From Dermatophilus congolensis (GTDB lineage: Bacteria; Actinomycetota; Actinomycetes; Actinomycetales; Dermatophilaceae), in contig NZ_UFYA01000001.1 in the NCBI RefSeq assembly GCF_900447215.1, forward strand, positions 186,001-250,000: a stretch of 64,000 bases of DNA. The letters run 5' to 3'. The position numbers were made by a program, and so were the translations under genes. The notes below the pieces were generated by a model that had not been told where the DNA came from, did not search any database, and worked only from the letters and a program-made list of their open reading frames with translations. This document shows, one piece after another, positions 17,011 through 28,050 of this stretch; the stretch's first letter is position 1; the number at the start of each line of letters is the position of its first letter.

Positions 17011-18653
17011 ACGACCTCACCAGCGCAGTGGCCACATTCGCGTGCGTGGCGTTCATCCTGGCTGCCACCCATATCCCCTTAGGCACCTACATAGCCCATG
17101 TCTTCACCACAGAACACCACCTAGGCATAGAACGGCTCTGCTACCGCATCGTGGGAGTAGACCCCACGTCACAACAACGCTGGACCACCTACACCACCGC
17201 GCTCCTGTCCTTCTCTGCGGTGAGCATCCTCGCCCTGTGGGGACTCATCCTCGCCCAAGACACACTCCCATTCGCCGACGGACGCCACCAAAGCATCGAC
17301 GGCGCCCTCAACACCGCCATCTCCTTTGTCACCAACACAAACTGGCAAAGCTACAGCGGCGAAAACGGCGCCACCCACCTAGTCCAAATGCTCGGACTCA
17401 CCGTCCAAAACTTCCTCTCCGCCGCAGTCGGACTAACCGTAGCCATCGCCCTCATCCGAGGCCTCACCCGCCATGACACCGACCGCATCGGCAACTTCTG
17501 GGTCGACCTCACCCGAAGCATCTTCCGCATCCTGCTACCCCTCACCGCCATCGCCGCGCTGCTCCTCCTAACCGGCGGAGTCATCCAAAATCTCACCGAA
17601 CCCCACACCATCACCACCATCACCGGCACCCAACAAACCCTGCCCGCCGGACCAGTAGCTTCCCAAGAAGCCATCAAACTCCTCGGCACCAACGGCGGCG
17701 GATTTTTCAACGCCAACTCCGCTCACCCCTTCGAAAACCCAACCCCCACCACCAACCTCATCGAAATCGTCCTTATCCTGCTCATCCCATTCGCCCTACC
17801 CCGCACCTACGGAATCCTCGTCGCAGACCGCCGACAAGGCCACGTCGTCCTAGCCCTCATGGCCACCCTGGCCACCCTGACCTGGGTAACAGCCCTCACC
17901 GCCGAACTCACCCTGGCCGCCACCTCACAAGGAGCGCTCGCAGGCAAAGAACTACGCTTCGGAGTTGCCGGATCAGTGCTGTTCTCCGCAGCCACCACCG
18001 GCACCTCCACTGGCGCCGTCAACTCCATGCACGACTCCGCCAGTCCACTGGCTGGAGGCACCTACATGCTCAACATGCTGCTGGGCGAAATCAGCCCCGG
18101 CGGCGTCGGCACCGGCCTCTACAGCGCCCTCATCCTCGTCATCATCACCGTTTTCCTCGCCGGTCTCATGGTCGGACGCACCCCCGAACTACTCGGCAAA
18201 CAGATCAGCCGCCGCGAAATCACCTGCGCTGCCCTATTCATCCTCGTCATGCCCGCCCTGGTCCTCACCGGCACCGCCACCGCCGCACTCCTACCCCAAG
18301 CCCTGACCAGCCTGACCAACACCGGACCCCACGGGCTCAGCGAAATCATGTACGCCTACACCTCCGCCGCCAACAACAACGGCAGCGCCTTCGCCGGACT
18401 CAACGCCGACACCCCCTGGTACAACCTCACCCTCGCCCTGACCATGCTCATCGGCAGATTCCTTCCCATCGTGCTCGTCCTGGCCCTAGCCGGAGCCCTA
18501 GCAGCCCAACCCCGCCGCGCCATCACCGCCGGAACCATGCCCACCCACACACCCCTATTCGCCGGGCTCCTCCTGGCCACCGCAATCATCGTCGCCGGCC
18601 TGACCTTCTTCCCAGCCCTGGCACTCGGTCCCATCGCAGAAGCCACGCTATGA
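17007..18653 (+). CDS. kdpA: K+-transporting ATPase subunit A
   Basis: 548 residues, the normal KdpA length, with about ten helices. Selectivity-filter-like loops are visible: [11 protein letters not shown] (about 114), [19 protein letters not shown] (about 228), [16 protein letters not shown] (about 330) and [12 protein letters not shown] (about 452). It forms the K+-binding and translocating subunit of the high-affinity KdpFABC pump. Coupled on both sides by 4-bp overlaps. Confidence 0.97.
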   Translation: MNDLTSAVATFACVAFILAATHIPLGTYIAHVFTTEHHLGIERLCYRIVGVDPTSQQRWTTYTTALLSFSAVSILALWGLILAQDTLPFADGRHQSIDGALNTAISFVTNTNWQSYSGENGATHLVQMLGLTVQNFLSAAVGLTVAIALIRGLTRHDTDRIGNFWVDLTRSIFRILLPLTAIAALLLLTGGVIQNLTEPHTITTITGTQQTLPAGPVASQEAIKLLGTNGGGFFNANSAHPFENPTPTTNLIEIVLILLIPFALPRTYGILVADRRQGHVVLALMATLATLTWVTALTAELTLAATSQGALAGKELRFGVAGSVLFSAATTGTSTGAVNSMHDSASPLAGGTYMLNMLLGEISPGGVGTGLYSALILVIITVFLAGLMVGRTPELLGKQISRREITCAALFILVMPALVLTGTATAALLPQALTSLTNTGPHGLSEIMYAYTSAANNNGSAFAGLNADTPWYNLTLALTMLIGRFLPIVLVLALAGALAAQPRRAITAGTMPTHTPLFAGLLLATAIIVAGLTFFPALALGPIAEATL

Positions 18654-20767
18654 CCGCCGCCTACCCCACCCCAACACCATCACCCCACAACGGAGACACC
18701 GTGACCACCACACCCTCCCTCGGGCGCATCGCCTGCAACAGCCTGCCCCAAGCACTAGCCAAGCTTGACCCCCGCTACACCATCAAAACCCCCGTCCTGT
18801 TCGTCGTATGGGTCGGATCAGTGCTGACCACTATCTTCACCGCCATCGACCCAAACACCTTCTCCATCTGCATCACATCCTGGCTGTGGGCCACCCTCAT
18901 CTTCGCCAACCTCGCCGAAGCAATCGCCGAAGGCCGCGGAAAAGCCCAAGCAGCCAGCCTGCGCGCCACCAAAACCACCACCACCGCCCTGCTACTCAAC
19001 CCCGACGGAACCACCACACCAACGCCCTCAACCACACTCACCATCGGTGACCACGTCATCGTCGAACCCGGCCCCCACAGCATCATCCCCGCCGACGGCG
19101 ACATCATCGAAGGAGTCGCCACAGTCGATGAATCCGCCATCACCGGCGAATCCGCCCCCGTCATCCGCGAATCAGGCGGCGACAGATGCGCCGTCACCGG
19201 CGGAACCACCGTCCTATCAGACCGGATCATCGTCCGCGTCACCAGCAAACCCGGCGAAAGCTTCATCGACCGCATGATCGCCCTGGTCGAAGGTGCCCAA
19301 CGACAAAAAACCCCCAACGAAATCGCCCTGGGAATCCTGCTCACCACCCTGACAGTGATCTTCCTGCTCGCCGTCACCGCCCTGGCACCCCTAGCCGCCT
19401 ACTCCGGCCTCACCGTCTCAGTCATCACCCTGGTCGCCCTGCTCGTCTGCCTCATCCCCACCACCATCGGTGCCCTACTATCGGCCATCGGCATCGCCGG
19501 GATGGACCGACTCGTCCAACGCAACGTCCTGGCCACCTCCGGCCGCGCCGTCGAAGCAGCAGGCGACGTCAGCACCCTGCTCCTGGACAAAACCGGAACC
19601 ATCACCTTCGGAAACCGCCGCGCCGTAGAAATCCTGCCCGCCACCGCAGTCAGCGACGAAGACGTCCGCGCTGCCGCGCTGCTGTCCTCACTAGCCGACG
19701 AAACCCCCGAAGGCCGCTCCATCATCGACCTCATCAACAGTCACACCACCAACACCACCGACACCGCCACCCAAAGCCGCACAAACGCCACCAACAACGG
19801 CGCCGAATTCATCCCATTCACCGCACAAACCCGCATGTCAGGAGTGCAATTCCCCGACGGACGCGCCGTCTACAAAGGCGCCGCCACCGCAATCACCGCC
19901 TGGGTACGCGCCACCGCAGACACCATCCCCGACAACCTCGAAACCACCGTGAACAACATCTCCGCCGCCGGAGGAACCCCCCTAGTCATCGCTACCCAAA
20001 ACCCACACAACAACACCCCCCACCGCCGCATCCTCGGCGTCATCCACCTCAAAGACATCGTCAAACCCGGCATGCGCGAACGATTCGAACAACTACGCCG
20101 CATGGGAATCCGCACCGTCATGATCACCGGCGACAACCACCTCACCGCCCAAGCCATCGCCAAAGAAGCAGGCGTCGACGACTTCCTCGCCGAAGCAACC
20201 CCCGAAGACAAACTCGCCCTCATCACCAAAGAACAACACGCAGGACAACTCGTAGCCATGATCGGCGACGGCACCAACGACGCCCCCGCCCTCGCCCAAG
20301 CAGACGTCGGCGTCGCCATGAACACCGGCACCTCCGCCGCCAAAGAAGCCGGAAACATGGTCGACCTCGACTCCGACCCAACCAAACTCATCGACATCGT
20401 CAGCATCGGCAAACAACTACTTATCACCCGCGGCGCCCTGACGACCTTCTCCATCGCCAACGACGTCGCCAAATACTTCGCGATCATCCCCGCCATGTTC
20501 ACCAGCGTCTACCCCGGCCTAGCCGTGCTGGACATCATGCACCCACACAGCGCACACACCGCCATGCTCTCCGCCGTCATCTTCAACGCCCTCATCATCG
20601 TCGCCCTCATCCCACTAGCCCTCAAAGGCGTCACCTACCACGCCCTCAACGCCCAAGCCCTCCTACGCCGCAACATCACCCTCTACGGCATCGGCGGAAT
20701 CATCACCCCATTCATCGGCATCAAACTCATCGACCTACTCGTCTCCCACCTACCCGGATTGGCCTGA
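18650..20767 (+). CDS. kdpB: K+-transporting P-type ATPase subunit B
   Basis: 705 residues. P-type ATPase landmarks: actuator TGES ([13 protein letters not shown]), phosphorylation motif DKTGT with Asp313, nucleotide-binding KGA, and hinge [12 protein letters not shown]. It hydrolyses ATP to drive K+ uptake through KdpA. It begins within the last codon of kdpA, and kdpC follows after 1 bp. The codons are almost all C-ending, as in the rest of this block. Confidence 0.97.
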   Translation: MTAAYPTPTPSPHNGDTVTTTPSLGRIACNSLPQALAKLDPRYTIKTPVLFVVWVGSVLTTIFTAIDPNTFSICITSWLWATLIFANLAEAIAEGRGKAQAASLRATKTTTTALLLNPDGTTTPTPSTTLTIGDHVIVEPGPHSIIPADGDIIEGVATVDESAITGESAPVIRESGGDRCAVTGGTTVLSDRIIVRVTSKPGESFIDRMIALVEGAQRQKTPNEIALGILLTTLTVIFLLAVTALAPLAAYSGLTVSVITLVALLVCLIPTTIGALLSAIGIAGMDRLVQRNVLATSGRAVEAAGDVSTLLLDKTGTITFGNRRAVEILPATAVSDEDVRAAALLSSLADETPEGRSIIDLINSHTTNTTDTATQSRTNATNNGAEFIPFTAQTRMSGVQFPDGRAVYKGAATAITAWVRATADTIPDNLETTVNNISAAGGTPLVIATQNPHNNTPHRRILGVIHLKDIVKPGMRERFEQLRRMGIRTVMITGDNHLTAQAIAKEAGVDDFLAEATPEDKLALITKEQHAGQLVAMIGDGTNDAPALAQADVGVAMNTGTSAAKEAGNMVDLDSDPTKLIDIVSIGKQLLITRGALTTFSIANDVAKYFAIIPAMFTSVYPGLAVLDIMHPHSAHTAMLSAVIFNALIIVALIPLALKGVTYHALNAQALLRRNITLYGIGGIITPFIGIKLIDLLVSHLPGLA

Positions 20768-20768
20768 C

Positions 20769-21347
20769 ATGCACACACTCACCCGACAAACCACCGCCGC
20801 CATCAAAGCCCTCACCCTGCTCACCCTCACCCTCGGCCTAGCCTGGCCACTGACATTCACCGGCCTAGCCCACCTCATCGCTCCCACCCAAGCCAACGGC
20901 TCCCTCATCCACGACACCCACGGAAAAACCATCGGATCAACCCTGCTAGGCCAACCCACCAGCGGCCCCGAATGGTTCACCCCTCGCCCCTCAACCTCCA
21001 ACTACGCCGGAAATACCTCCGGCTCCGACAACCTCAGCCCCACCAGCACCACCCACCTAAACATCATCAACCACCGCCGCACCGCCCTTACCGCCGCCAA
21101 TCCCTACGCCACCACACCCATCCCCGCCGACGCCCTCACCACCAGCGGCTCCGGCCTAGACCCCCACATCAGCCCCGAATACGCACACTGGCAAGCACCC
21201 CGAATCGCCCAAACCCGCGGCATCCCCCTCGCCGACATCCACACACTCATCAACCACCACACCCAAGGACGCACCCTCGGATTCCTTGGCCAACCCCGCG
21301 TCAACGTCACCGAACTCAACGCCGACCTCGCTCACACCCACCACTAA
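20769..21347 (+). CDS. kdpC: K+-transporting ATPase subunit C
   Basis: 192 residues with one N-terminal membrane helix (ALTLLTLTLGLAWPLTFTGLA region, about 14-33) and the KdpC pattern IGSTLLGQ, FTPRPS, SGSGLDPHISPEYA and TLGFLGQPRVNV. It is the assembly and catalytic chaperone subunit of KdpFABC. Confidence 0.95.
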   Translation: MHTLTRQTTAAIKALTLLTLTLGLAWPLTFTGLAHLIAPTQANGSLIHDTHGKTIGSTLLGQPTSGPEWFTPRPSTSNYAGNTSGSDNLSPTSTTHLNIINHRRTALTAANPYATTPIPADALTTSGSGLDPHISPEYAHWQAPRIAQTRGIPLADIHTLINHHTQGRTLGFLGQPRVNVTELNADLAHTHH

Positions 21348-21364
21348 AAACACACCCAACACTC

Positions 21365-23935
21365 ATGCACAACACACCCCCACCACAGCCCACCACGGGC
21401 GACAATGAACCCGTGCGCAAAGGACGATTACGGATCTACCTCGGCGCCGCCCCCGGAGTCGGCAAAACCGTCGCCATGCTCAGCGAAGGCCACCGACGAG
21501 CCGAACGCGGCACCGACGTCGTCATCGGAATCGTCGAAACACACGACCGCAGCTACACCACCAAAATGCTGCACGGACTAGAAACAATTCCCCGCATCAC
21601 CCGCACCCACCGCGGCACCACCCTCACCGACCTCGACGTCGACGCCGTCCTACGCCGCCACCCCGACGTCGTCCTCATCGACGAACTCGCCCACACCTGC
21701 ATCCCCGGATCCCCACACCGCCGCCGCTACGAAGACATCGAAACCCTCCTCCAAGCCGGCATCGACGTTATCTCCACCGTCAACATCCAACACCTCGAAT
21801 CCCTCAACGACGCCGTCCTAGCCATCACCGGCGTACGCCAACAAGAAACCGTCCCCGACCACGTCGTCCGCGGCGCCGACCAAATCGAACTGGTCGACAT
21901 GTCACCCGAATCCCTCCGCCGCCGCCTCGCCCACGGCAACGTCTACCGCCCCGAACGCGTCGACGCCGCCCTCGCCAGCTACTTCCGCCCCGGCAACCTC
22001 GCCGCCCTGCGCGAACTAGCCCTCCTATGGCTGGCCGACCGCGTCGATGAAACCCTCCAGAAATACCGCGCCAACCGCGGCATCAACGCCCCCTGGCCAG
22101 CGCGAGAACGCATCGTCGTCGGCCTCACCGGCGGCCCCGAAGGCGAACAACTCCTCCGCCGCGCCACCCGCATCGCCTCCCGCGGCGCCGGCAGCGAAGT
22201 CCACGCCGTCTACGTCACCACCAGCGACGGCCTCACCAGTGCCGACTTCGCATCCGTCGCAGCACAACAACGCCTCACCGCCGACCTCGGCGCCACCTTC
22301 CACACCGTCAGCGGCGACGACATCGCCACCGCCCTGCTCGACTTCGCACGCAGCGTCAACGCCAGCCAAATCGTCATCGGAACAAGCCGACGCTCCCGCC
22401 TGAGCCGACTCTTCGACCCCGGCGTCGGCGAAACAGTCGTCACCCACGCCGACGAAATCGACATCCACATGGTCAACCACGACCACGCCCACACCAGCGG
22501 CACCTACCTACCCACCCGCGCAACCCTGAGCCGAACCCGCCGCATCACCGGATTCACCATCGGCACCGCAGGAATAGCCCTGCTCACCACCCTCCTCACC
22601 GCAACCCGCAACCACCACGACCTCCCCCTGGACGTCCTGCTCTACCTCGCCCTAACCGTCCTATCAGCCCTCATCGGCGGACTCGGCCCCGCCCTCTTCA
22701 CCGCCATCGTCGGATCCCTCACCCTCAACTGGTTCTTCGCCCGCCCCATCCACACCTTCACCATCGCCGACCCACAAAACGTCGTCGCACTCATCGTTTT
22801 CGTCCTCGTCGCCGCCGCCGTCTCCTCCGCCGTGCACCTCAGCGCCCGCCGCGCCAGCCAAGCCCGCGCCGCCGAACGCGAAGCCGCCTCACTCACCCGC
22901 ACATCCCACGCCATGCTCGCCGCACCCGACCCCCTGGACTTCCTCGTCCACGAATGCCTCGACATGTTCGACATGCACGCCGCCGCCATCATCCGCCACA
23001 CCCCAGAAACCATCACCCCCACCACCCTCGCCGCGACAAGCAACTACAACCCCACCCACCTTCACGACGCTGCCGTCCGCGAAAAAATCGACGAAAACAC
23101 CGAACTCATCCTCATCGGGCCCGTCTTAGCAAGCGCCGACCAATCACTCGTCTCCGCATACGCATCCCACGCATACGCCGTCCTGACCCGCCGCGCACTC
23201 CAAGCCGAAGCCGCCACCGCAGCCTCCCTAGCCAGCGACAATCGCGCCCGCACCGCCCTACTCTCAGCCGTCTCCCACGACCTACGCACCCCACTAGCCG
23301 CAGTGAAAGCAGCAGTCAGCAGCCTGCGCTCCACCGACGTCCAATTCACCCCTGAAGACCAAGCCGAACTCCTCGCCGCCATCGAAGACTCCGCAGACCG
23401 CCTCAACACCCTCGTCGGTAACCTCCTGGACGCCTCCCGGCTCCACACCGGCGTCGTCAAACCCCGCTGCCGCGCCCTCGACATCACCGAAGAAGCCCGC
23501 ACCTGCGCCGCCGCAATTAGCGAACCCCACCGCATCCGCATCCACACCACCGGCCCCACCCCTGGATGGGCCGATCCCGGACTCCTCGATCGCTGCCTAG
23601 CCAACCTCCTCGAAAACGCTCTGCACTACTCCCCACCAGAGCATGACGTCACCATCGATATCGGTGTCATCGCACAACGAACCCAAATCCGCGTCGTCGA
23701 CACCGGTCCCGGCGTACCCACCGAAGACCTCGAACGCATCTTCGCCCCCTTCCAACGCCGCGGCGACGCCCCCTCCGGAGACGGAGTCGGACTCGGCCTA
23801 GCCGTAGCCCGCGGCCTCGCCGAAACCATGGGAGCAACCATCACCGCTGACGAAACCCCCGGCGGCGGACTCACCATGACCATCGACCTACCCACCACCC
23901 CGCCACCACCAGCTGCGACAGGCTCACAACCATGA
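21365..23935 (+). CDS. kdpD: Osmosensitive K+ sensor histidine kinase KdpD
   Basis: 856 residues from the ATG at 21365; an in-frame extension back to 20972 overlaps kdpC and is low-complexity, so I reject it. Domain order: KdpD N-domain with Walker A GAAPGVGKT (about 27-35) and Walker B VVLIDELAHT, a universal-stress-like domain (about 245-370), four membrane helices (about 395-490), a GAF-like region, then HisKA (SHDLRTPLA, His638) and HATPase (GVGLGLAVARGLAE). The usual DELAHTN reads DELAHTC here. It senses low K+ and controls kdpFABC with KdpE. Confidence 0.95.
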   Translation: MHNTPPPQPTTGDNEPVRKGRLRIYLGAAPGVGKTVAMLSEGHRRAERGTDVVIGIVETHDRSYTTKMLHGLETIPRITRTHRGTTLTDLDVDAVLRRHPDVVLIDELAHTCIPGSPHRRRYEDIETLLQAGIDVISTVNIQHLESLNDAVLAITGVRQQETVPDHVVRGADQIELVDMSPESLRRRLAHGNVYRPERVDAALASYFRPGNLAALRELALLWLADRVDETLQKYRANRGINAPWPARERIVVGLTGGPEGEQLLRRATRIASRGAGSEVHAVYVTTSDGLTSADFASVAAQQRLTADLGATFHTVSGDDIATALLDFARSVNASQIVIGTSRRSRLSRLFDPGVGETVVTHADEIDIHMVNHDHAHTSGTYLPTRATLSRTRRITGFTIGTAGIALLTTLLTATRNHHDLPLDVLLYLALTVLSALIGGLGPALFTAIVGSLTLNWFFARPIHTFTIADPQNVVALIVFVLVAAAVSSAVHLSARRASQARAAEREAASLTRTSHAMLAAPDPLDFLVHECLDMFDMHAAAIIRHTPETITPTTLAATSNYNPTHLHDAAVREKIDENTELILIGPVLASADQSLVSAYASHAYAVLTRRALQAEAATAASLASDNRARTALLSAVSHDLRTPLAAVKAAVSSLRSTDVQFTPEDQAELLAAIEDSADRLNTLVGNLLDASRLHTGVVKPRCRALDITEEARTCAAAISEPHRIRIHTTGPTPGWADPGLLDRCLANLLENALHYSPPEHDVTIDIGVIAQRTQIRVVDTGPGVPTEDLERIFAPFQRRGDAPSGDGVGLGLAVARGLAETMGATITADETPGGGLTMTIDLPTTPPPPAATGSQP

Positions 23936-24633
23936 CCCCACCAGCGAACACCCCACGCATCCTCGTCGTCGACGACGAACCCGCCATCGCCCGCACCCTA
24001 CGCATCAACCTCAACGCCCGCGGCTACCACGTCATCATCGCCGCGGACGGCAGAACCGCCCTCAGCGCCGCCGAAGAAGAAACCCCCGACCTCATCGTCC
24101 TCGACCTAGGACTGCCCGACATCGACGGTGTAGACATACTGCGCCGCCTACGCGAAAACAGCTCAGTCCCCGTTGTCGTGCTCTCCGCCCGACACGAAGC
24201 CGACGACAAAGTCGAAGCACTCGACCTCGGCGCCGACGACTACGTCACCAAACCCTTCGGCATGGACGAATTCATGGCCCGCATCCGCGCAGCCATGCGC
24301 CGCAGCGCAAACGACACCGACGACCCCACCCCACCGGTACACACCCCCCACTTCACCCTCGACCTCCAAGAACGCCGCGCCACCCTCACCGACGGCACCT
24401 GCATCCACCTCACCCCCACCGAATGGCGTCTCCTGACCGCACTCGCACGCCACCGCGGCCGGCTCGTACCCCACGCCGACCTCCTCCACGAAGTATGGGG
24501 ACCTAAATACAGCCGCGAATCAAACTACCTGCGCGTCTACGCCAACCAGCTACGACGCAAACTCGAACCCAACCCCAGCCAGCCGCGCTACCTCATCACC
24601 GAACCAGGCCTGGGCTATCGACTCGACGCATAG
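23932..24633 (+). CDS. kdpE: KdpE response regulator
   Basis: A 233-residue OmpR-family regulator. The receiver has DDE at 14-16, Asp58 (VLDLGLPD) and Lys in TKPFG; the winged-helix domain ends with YLRVYANQLRRKLE and the LITEPGLGYRL wing. It overlaps kdpD by ATGA, as expected for a cognate pair. Confidence 0.95.
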   Translation: MTPPANTPRILVVDDEPAIARTLRINLNARGYHVIIAADGRTALSAAEEETPDLIVLDLGLPDIDGVDILRRLRENSSVPVVVLSARHEADDKVEALDLGADDYVTKPFGMDEFMARIRAAMRRSANDTDDPTPPVHTPHFTLDLQERRATLTDGTCIHLTPTEWRLLTALARHRGRLVPHADLLHEVWGPKYSRESNYLRVYANQLRRKLEPNPSQPRYLITEPGLGYRLDA

Positions 24634-24813
24634 CCACCAATATCTCCTATCCTCATCTCAATTACTCATTTTTAGGTCTCTGGCCCGCCCCTGGGAATTC
24701 CCACCGTAAATGGAATAACACGCAAAAAACCTGTTTCTGAATTCTTGTAAATGAACCACGCTGCTCCGGCATTTTCTCTTGTTATTGCTATGCGCGAGAG
24801 TCATAGTCGTTGC

Positions 24814-26226
24814 ATGACCACCACTTCCGCCGCTGTCAAAGACGCCACCGGCACCCCAATGAATCACGCCGAGGTCGAAAAACTCCGAGCTCATCCCGCA
24901 TGGATCAGCATCCGTGAGGCCGCAACCAGCATCCAGGCCCTGCAAAACCCCGACGGATCCATCACAGAAGTCACCGAACACGCAAAAGCACGCGAACTCA
25001 TCACCCAAATCACTCAAGGCATCGAAGAACTAGCACCCCTACTGCCCCACGACGCCGACTACCTCACCGCAGTCAGCAGCGACCTACACGCATGGGCCAA
25101 CAACGGATTCACTATCCCCGACTTCCTCGACTCACTCGTCGCGTTCCGCCCAGAACAGCACCGAGTTGACGGGCTCGTACACCTCGTCCTATTCCCGATG
25201 TACACCCAAAACGGCAGCAGCGAACGTCACCTTGAAGCAGTACTAATCCAAGTGATCTGGCCCGACTTTGTCGCTTCCCTCGAAGCAGGCGACTACGCAA
25301 ACGCAGCTTTTGTCCCTATCCGTTTCATTGACTTCACTGCCGGATACGACACCAACTCAGCAGTGCTATTCCCCGAAACCGTCGCAGTACGCGCCATCCC
25401 CCAATTCACCTGGGGCGGAATATTCGCTGACCGGGAAGCCGCACGATTCCGCAAAGTCCTCGCTGCCGCATGCGAAATCACATCACTGGAACCACCCGAA
25501 GAAGCACGCGCATTCCTCGACGATCAACGCCTCACTGAAGAAACATTCGTCATGTGGGATCTCATCCACGACCGCACCCACATGCGCGGTGACCTACCGT
25601 TCGACCCATTCATGATCAAACAACGAATGCCCTACTTCCTCTACTCGCTGGAAGAACTCAGATGCGACCTGACCGCCTTCCGGGAGGCATTACGCATCGA
25701 ACGCATCATCGCCGCCTCCCCAGACATCTCCGATGAACAACGTTCCCTGGCACGGCACGCGCGACTAGTTCAATACGCAGTGATCTTCGACCGCATCTTC
25801 CGCTTCACTGTCACCGGGGGACGAAACCGCAACTACGACGGCCTCGGTGGACAACTGCTGTTTGCGTGGCTCCACCGCAAAGGCGTTCTGCACTGGACCG
25901 ACACACAACTCTCCTTCGACTGGGACAGCGTCCCCGACATGGTCAACGAACTAGGCGATGCGGTCAACGACCTGTACTGGCAGTCCATCGACCGTCCCAA
26001 AGTGAACCACTGGTTTGCTGCCTACGATCTCGTCGCCTCTGTGCTTGAACCCCACGTAGCCAGCAAATGGGCTACACGAGACTTACCCCTAAACGGCACA
26101 CCCCGCGAACTCACCGACGCCGTACTCGATGACGAATTCCCCCTGTCCATGTTCTTCGAGGCGTACGAAAAAAAGGTCCGCGATGTGATCGCCTCGACCA
26201 AAGGCATCACAGGAGAAGCAGCATGA
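24814..26226 (+). CDS. DUF6421 family protein
   Basis: About 470 residues from the ATG at 24814 (MTTTSAAVKD); frames from 24751 add an unlikely leader. The protein is soluble, with no signal peptide. Conserved-looking blocks are HLVLFPMYTQNG, FTWGGIFADREAARF, MWDLIHDRTHMRGDLPFDPFMIKQRMP and RNYDGLGGQLLFAWLH; the H-D-R-T-H-M-R-G stretch looks like a metal or active site. I recognise it as the actinobacterial DUF6421 family, which has no known function. It is followed with 4-bp overlap by an SDR and then a threonine aldolase, which suggests a small metabolic operon. Confidence 0.7.
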   Translation: MTTTSAAVKDATGTPMNHAEVEKLRAHPAWISIREAATSIQALQNPDGSITEVTEHAKARELITQITQGIEELAPLLPHDADYLTAVSSDLHAWANNGFTIPDFLDSLVAFRPEQHRVDGLVHLVLFPMYTQNGSSERHLEAVLIQVIWPDFVASLEAGDYANAAFVPIRFIDFTAGYDTNSAVLFPETVAVRAIPQFTWGGIFADREAARFRKVLAAACEITSLEPPEEARAFLDDQRLTEETFVMWDLIHDRTHMRGDLPFDPFMIKQRMPYFLYSLEELRCDLTAFREALRIERIIAASPDISDEQRSLARHARLVQYAVIFDRIFRFTVTGGRNRNYDGLGGQLLFAWLHRKGVLHWTDTQLSFDWDSVPDMVNELGDAVNDLYWQSIDRPKVNHWFAAYDLVASVLEPHVASKWATRDLPLNGTPRELTDAVLDDEFPLSMFFEAYEKKVRDVIASTKGITGEAA

Positions 26227-26864
26227 GAGTCGTTGTTACCGGAGCAGCCGGGCCGCTGGGCCGCGCGACCTTCGCTGCCCTGATCCATGCAGGTCACGAC
26301 GTCGTTGCTGTTCACCACAGTGCAGTGGAGCTAGAGCAGGGACTACAAACCCACGTCTGTGATCTCACCGACCCGAACGCCACCCATAAACTCGCCGAAT
26401 CCGTCACTGCTGATGGCCCCGTGGACGCGCTTTTTCACCTCATCGGAGGGTGGCGCGGTGGCAAAGGACTAGCCGGACAAACCGATGAGGACTACCGCTT
26501 CCTCGAATCCAGGATTGTCACCACACTGCGTAACTCGACTCGTGCTTTCCTGCCAGCGCTGCTCAACGCAGCTGCACCTCGAGTCGCCATCGTGTCCACT
26601 ACCGGTCTGGAGCGCTGTACCGCCGGGAACGCGAACTATCTAGCCGCCAAAGCAGCAGCCGAGACGTGGCTTGCCTGCGTGGGGCACGCTCTGCGCGAGA
26701 AGCAAGGCGTAGCCCATGTTGAGCGAGTCATGGCCCTAGCGACTGAAGCAGACCGCGCAGCCAACCCCGGTAAGGACTACTCGCGGTACAGCGATGTCAC
26801 GGACGTGGCGCAATGTCTTCTGACACTTCTGAGCCACACACCTACTACTCACGAGGAACAGTGA
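26223..26864 (+). CDS. SDR-family NAD(P)-dependent oxidoreductase
   Basis: A 213-residue short-chain dehydrogenase. The N-terminal Rossmann motif is TGAAGPLG (6-13). A catalytic-type YLAAKAA (Tyr-x3-Lys) sits near 139, with Ser in VSTTG before it. The region HLIGGWRGGKGLAGQTDEDY is typical of the DUF6421-linked SDRs I know. Coupled by ATGA to the DUF6421 gene; the threonine aldolase begins 5 bp after its stop. The substrate is unknown. Confidence 0.75.
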   Translation: MRVVVTGAAGPLGRATFAALIHAGHDVVAVHHSAVELEQGLQTHVCDLTDPNATHKLAESVTADGPVDALFHLIGGWRGGKGLAGQTDEDYRFLESRIVTTLRNSTRAFLPALLNAAAPRVAIVSTTGLERCTAGNANYLAAKAAAETWLACVGHALREKQGVAHVERVMALATEADRAANPGKDYSRYSDVTDVAQCLLTLLSHTPTTHEEQ

Positions 26865-26868
26865 GGAC

Positions 26869-27990
26869 ATGACCTCCACCGCTAAACCACTTCACGACAT
26901 CAACCGCCGTGGCTTTGCCTCCGATAACTATTCAGGGGTGCACCCAGAAATTCTGGACGCGATCGCTGCAGCTAATGGTGGTCATCAATCCGCTTACGGC
27001 TCAGATGTGTATACCCAACGGCTGCAAGAGGTAATTCGTGGCCATTTTGGTGCTAAAGCGCAGGCGTTCCCGGTGTTTAACGGCACAGGCGCCAATGTGA
27101 CTGCTTTGCAGTCAGCTCTTCCTCGATGGGGTGCTGTGGTGTGTGCTCGTACGGGGCATATCAATGTTGATGAGGGGGGTGCACCGGAGCGGGTTGGTGG
27201 TTTCAAGATCTATTCGGTGGACACTCCTGATGGCAAGCTCACGCCTGCGTTGCTCGATACCGAGGCGTGGGGTTTTGGTGATGAGCATCGTGCACAACCA
27301 GCTGCAGTCTCGATTACGCAGTCGACTGAGTTGGGCACGATTTATGCAGTTGAGGAGGTTCGTGCTCTCGCAGATCGTGCGCACGAGCTGGGCATGATGC
27401 TGCATATGGATGGTGCTCGACTGTCTAATGCTGCGGCGTCGTTGGGGTTGGATTTGCGGGCGTTCACGGTGGATGCCGGTGTGGACATTCTTAGTCTTGG
27501 TGGCACGAAGAATGGTGCTTTGGGCGCTGAGGCGATTGTTGTTTTTGATCCTGACAAGCTGTCTGGTGTGAGTGATGCTTTGCGGTATAACCGCAAGGCG
27601 GACATGCAGTTGGCGAGCAAGATGCGTTTTGTGTCTGCGCAGCTTGTTGCGTTGTTTGAGGGTGATTTGTGGCTGCGTAGTGCGCGGCATGCTAATGCGA
27701 TGGCTGCGCGTTTGCGGGCTGCGTTGGAGGGGGTTCCGGGAGTGATGTTTACCCAGGAGACCAAGGCCAATGGTGTTTTTGTGATTTTGCCTGAGGGGGT
27801 GGCTGATGTGGCTCGTGAGCAGTACGCCTTCTACGACTGGGATCCGGCGCGTCGTGAGGTGCGGTGGATGTGTTCGTTCGATACGGCGCCGCAGGATGTG
27901 GATGCGTTCGCTGATGTGGTTCGTCAGGCCTGTGCGAAGGCGCCTCTTTTAGGGGACTACACCAGTGAGGCACCTGTTGCGCATGCGTGA
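26869..27990 (+). CDS. Low-specificity L-threonine aldolase (beta-eliminating lyase family)
   Basis: A 373-residue PLP enzyme of fold type I. Motifs: ARTGHINVDEGGAPER, LHMDGARLSNAAASLG (PLP Asp) and LSLGGTKNGALGAE with Schiff-base Lys214. It would cleave L-threonine or L-allo-threonine to glycine and acetaldehyde. It is the third gene of the DUF6421 operon. Codon use changes within the gene: the first 80 codons are C-ending, the rest G/T-ending, so the composition boundary seen at about 27.1 kb runs through it. Confidence 0.85.
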   Translation: MTSTAKPLHDINRRGFASDNYSGVHPEILDAIAAANGGHQSAYGSDVYTQRLQEVIRGHFGAKAQAFPVFNGTGANVTALQSALPRWGAVVCARTGHINVDEGGAPERVGGFKIYSVDTPDGKLTPALLDTEAWGFGDEHRAQPAAVSITQSTELGTIYAVEEVRALADRAHELGMMLHMDGARLSNAAASLGLDLRAFTVDAGVDILSLGGTKNGALGAEAIVVFDPDKLSGVSDALRYNRKADMQLASKMRFVSAQLVALFEGDLWLRSARHANAMAARLRAALEGVPGVMFTQETKANGVFVILPEGVADVAREQYAFYDWDPARREVRWMCSFDTAPQDVDAFADVVRQACAKAPLLGDYTSEAPVAHA

Positions 27991-28050
27991 TGGGTGAGGT
28001 GAGGGGGGGCGTGTGGAGTTTGTCTTTGCACAGTCCCCTTTTTTGTGTGG

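Noticed and set aside
19186-20841. A 551-codon plus-strand frame inside kdpB
   Set aside because: Arg/His/Pro low-complexity product of reading C-rich kdpB in another frame.
20972-21364. N-terminal extension of kdpD
   Set aside because: It overlaps kdpC and encodes low-complexity Pro/His/Arg sequence; the ATG at 21365 gives the normal KdpD start.
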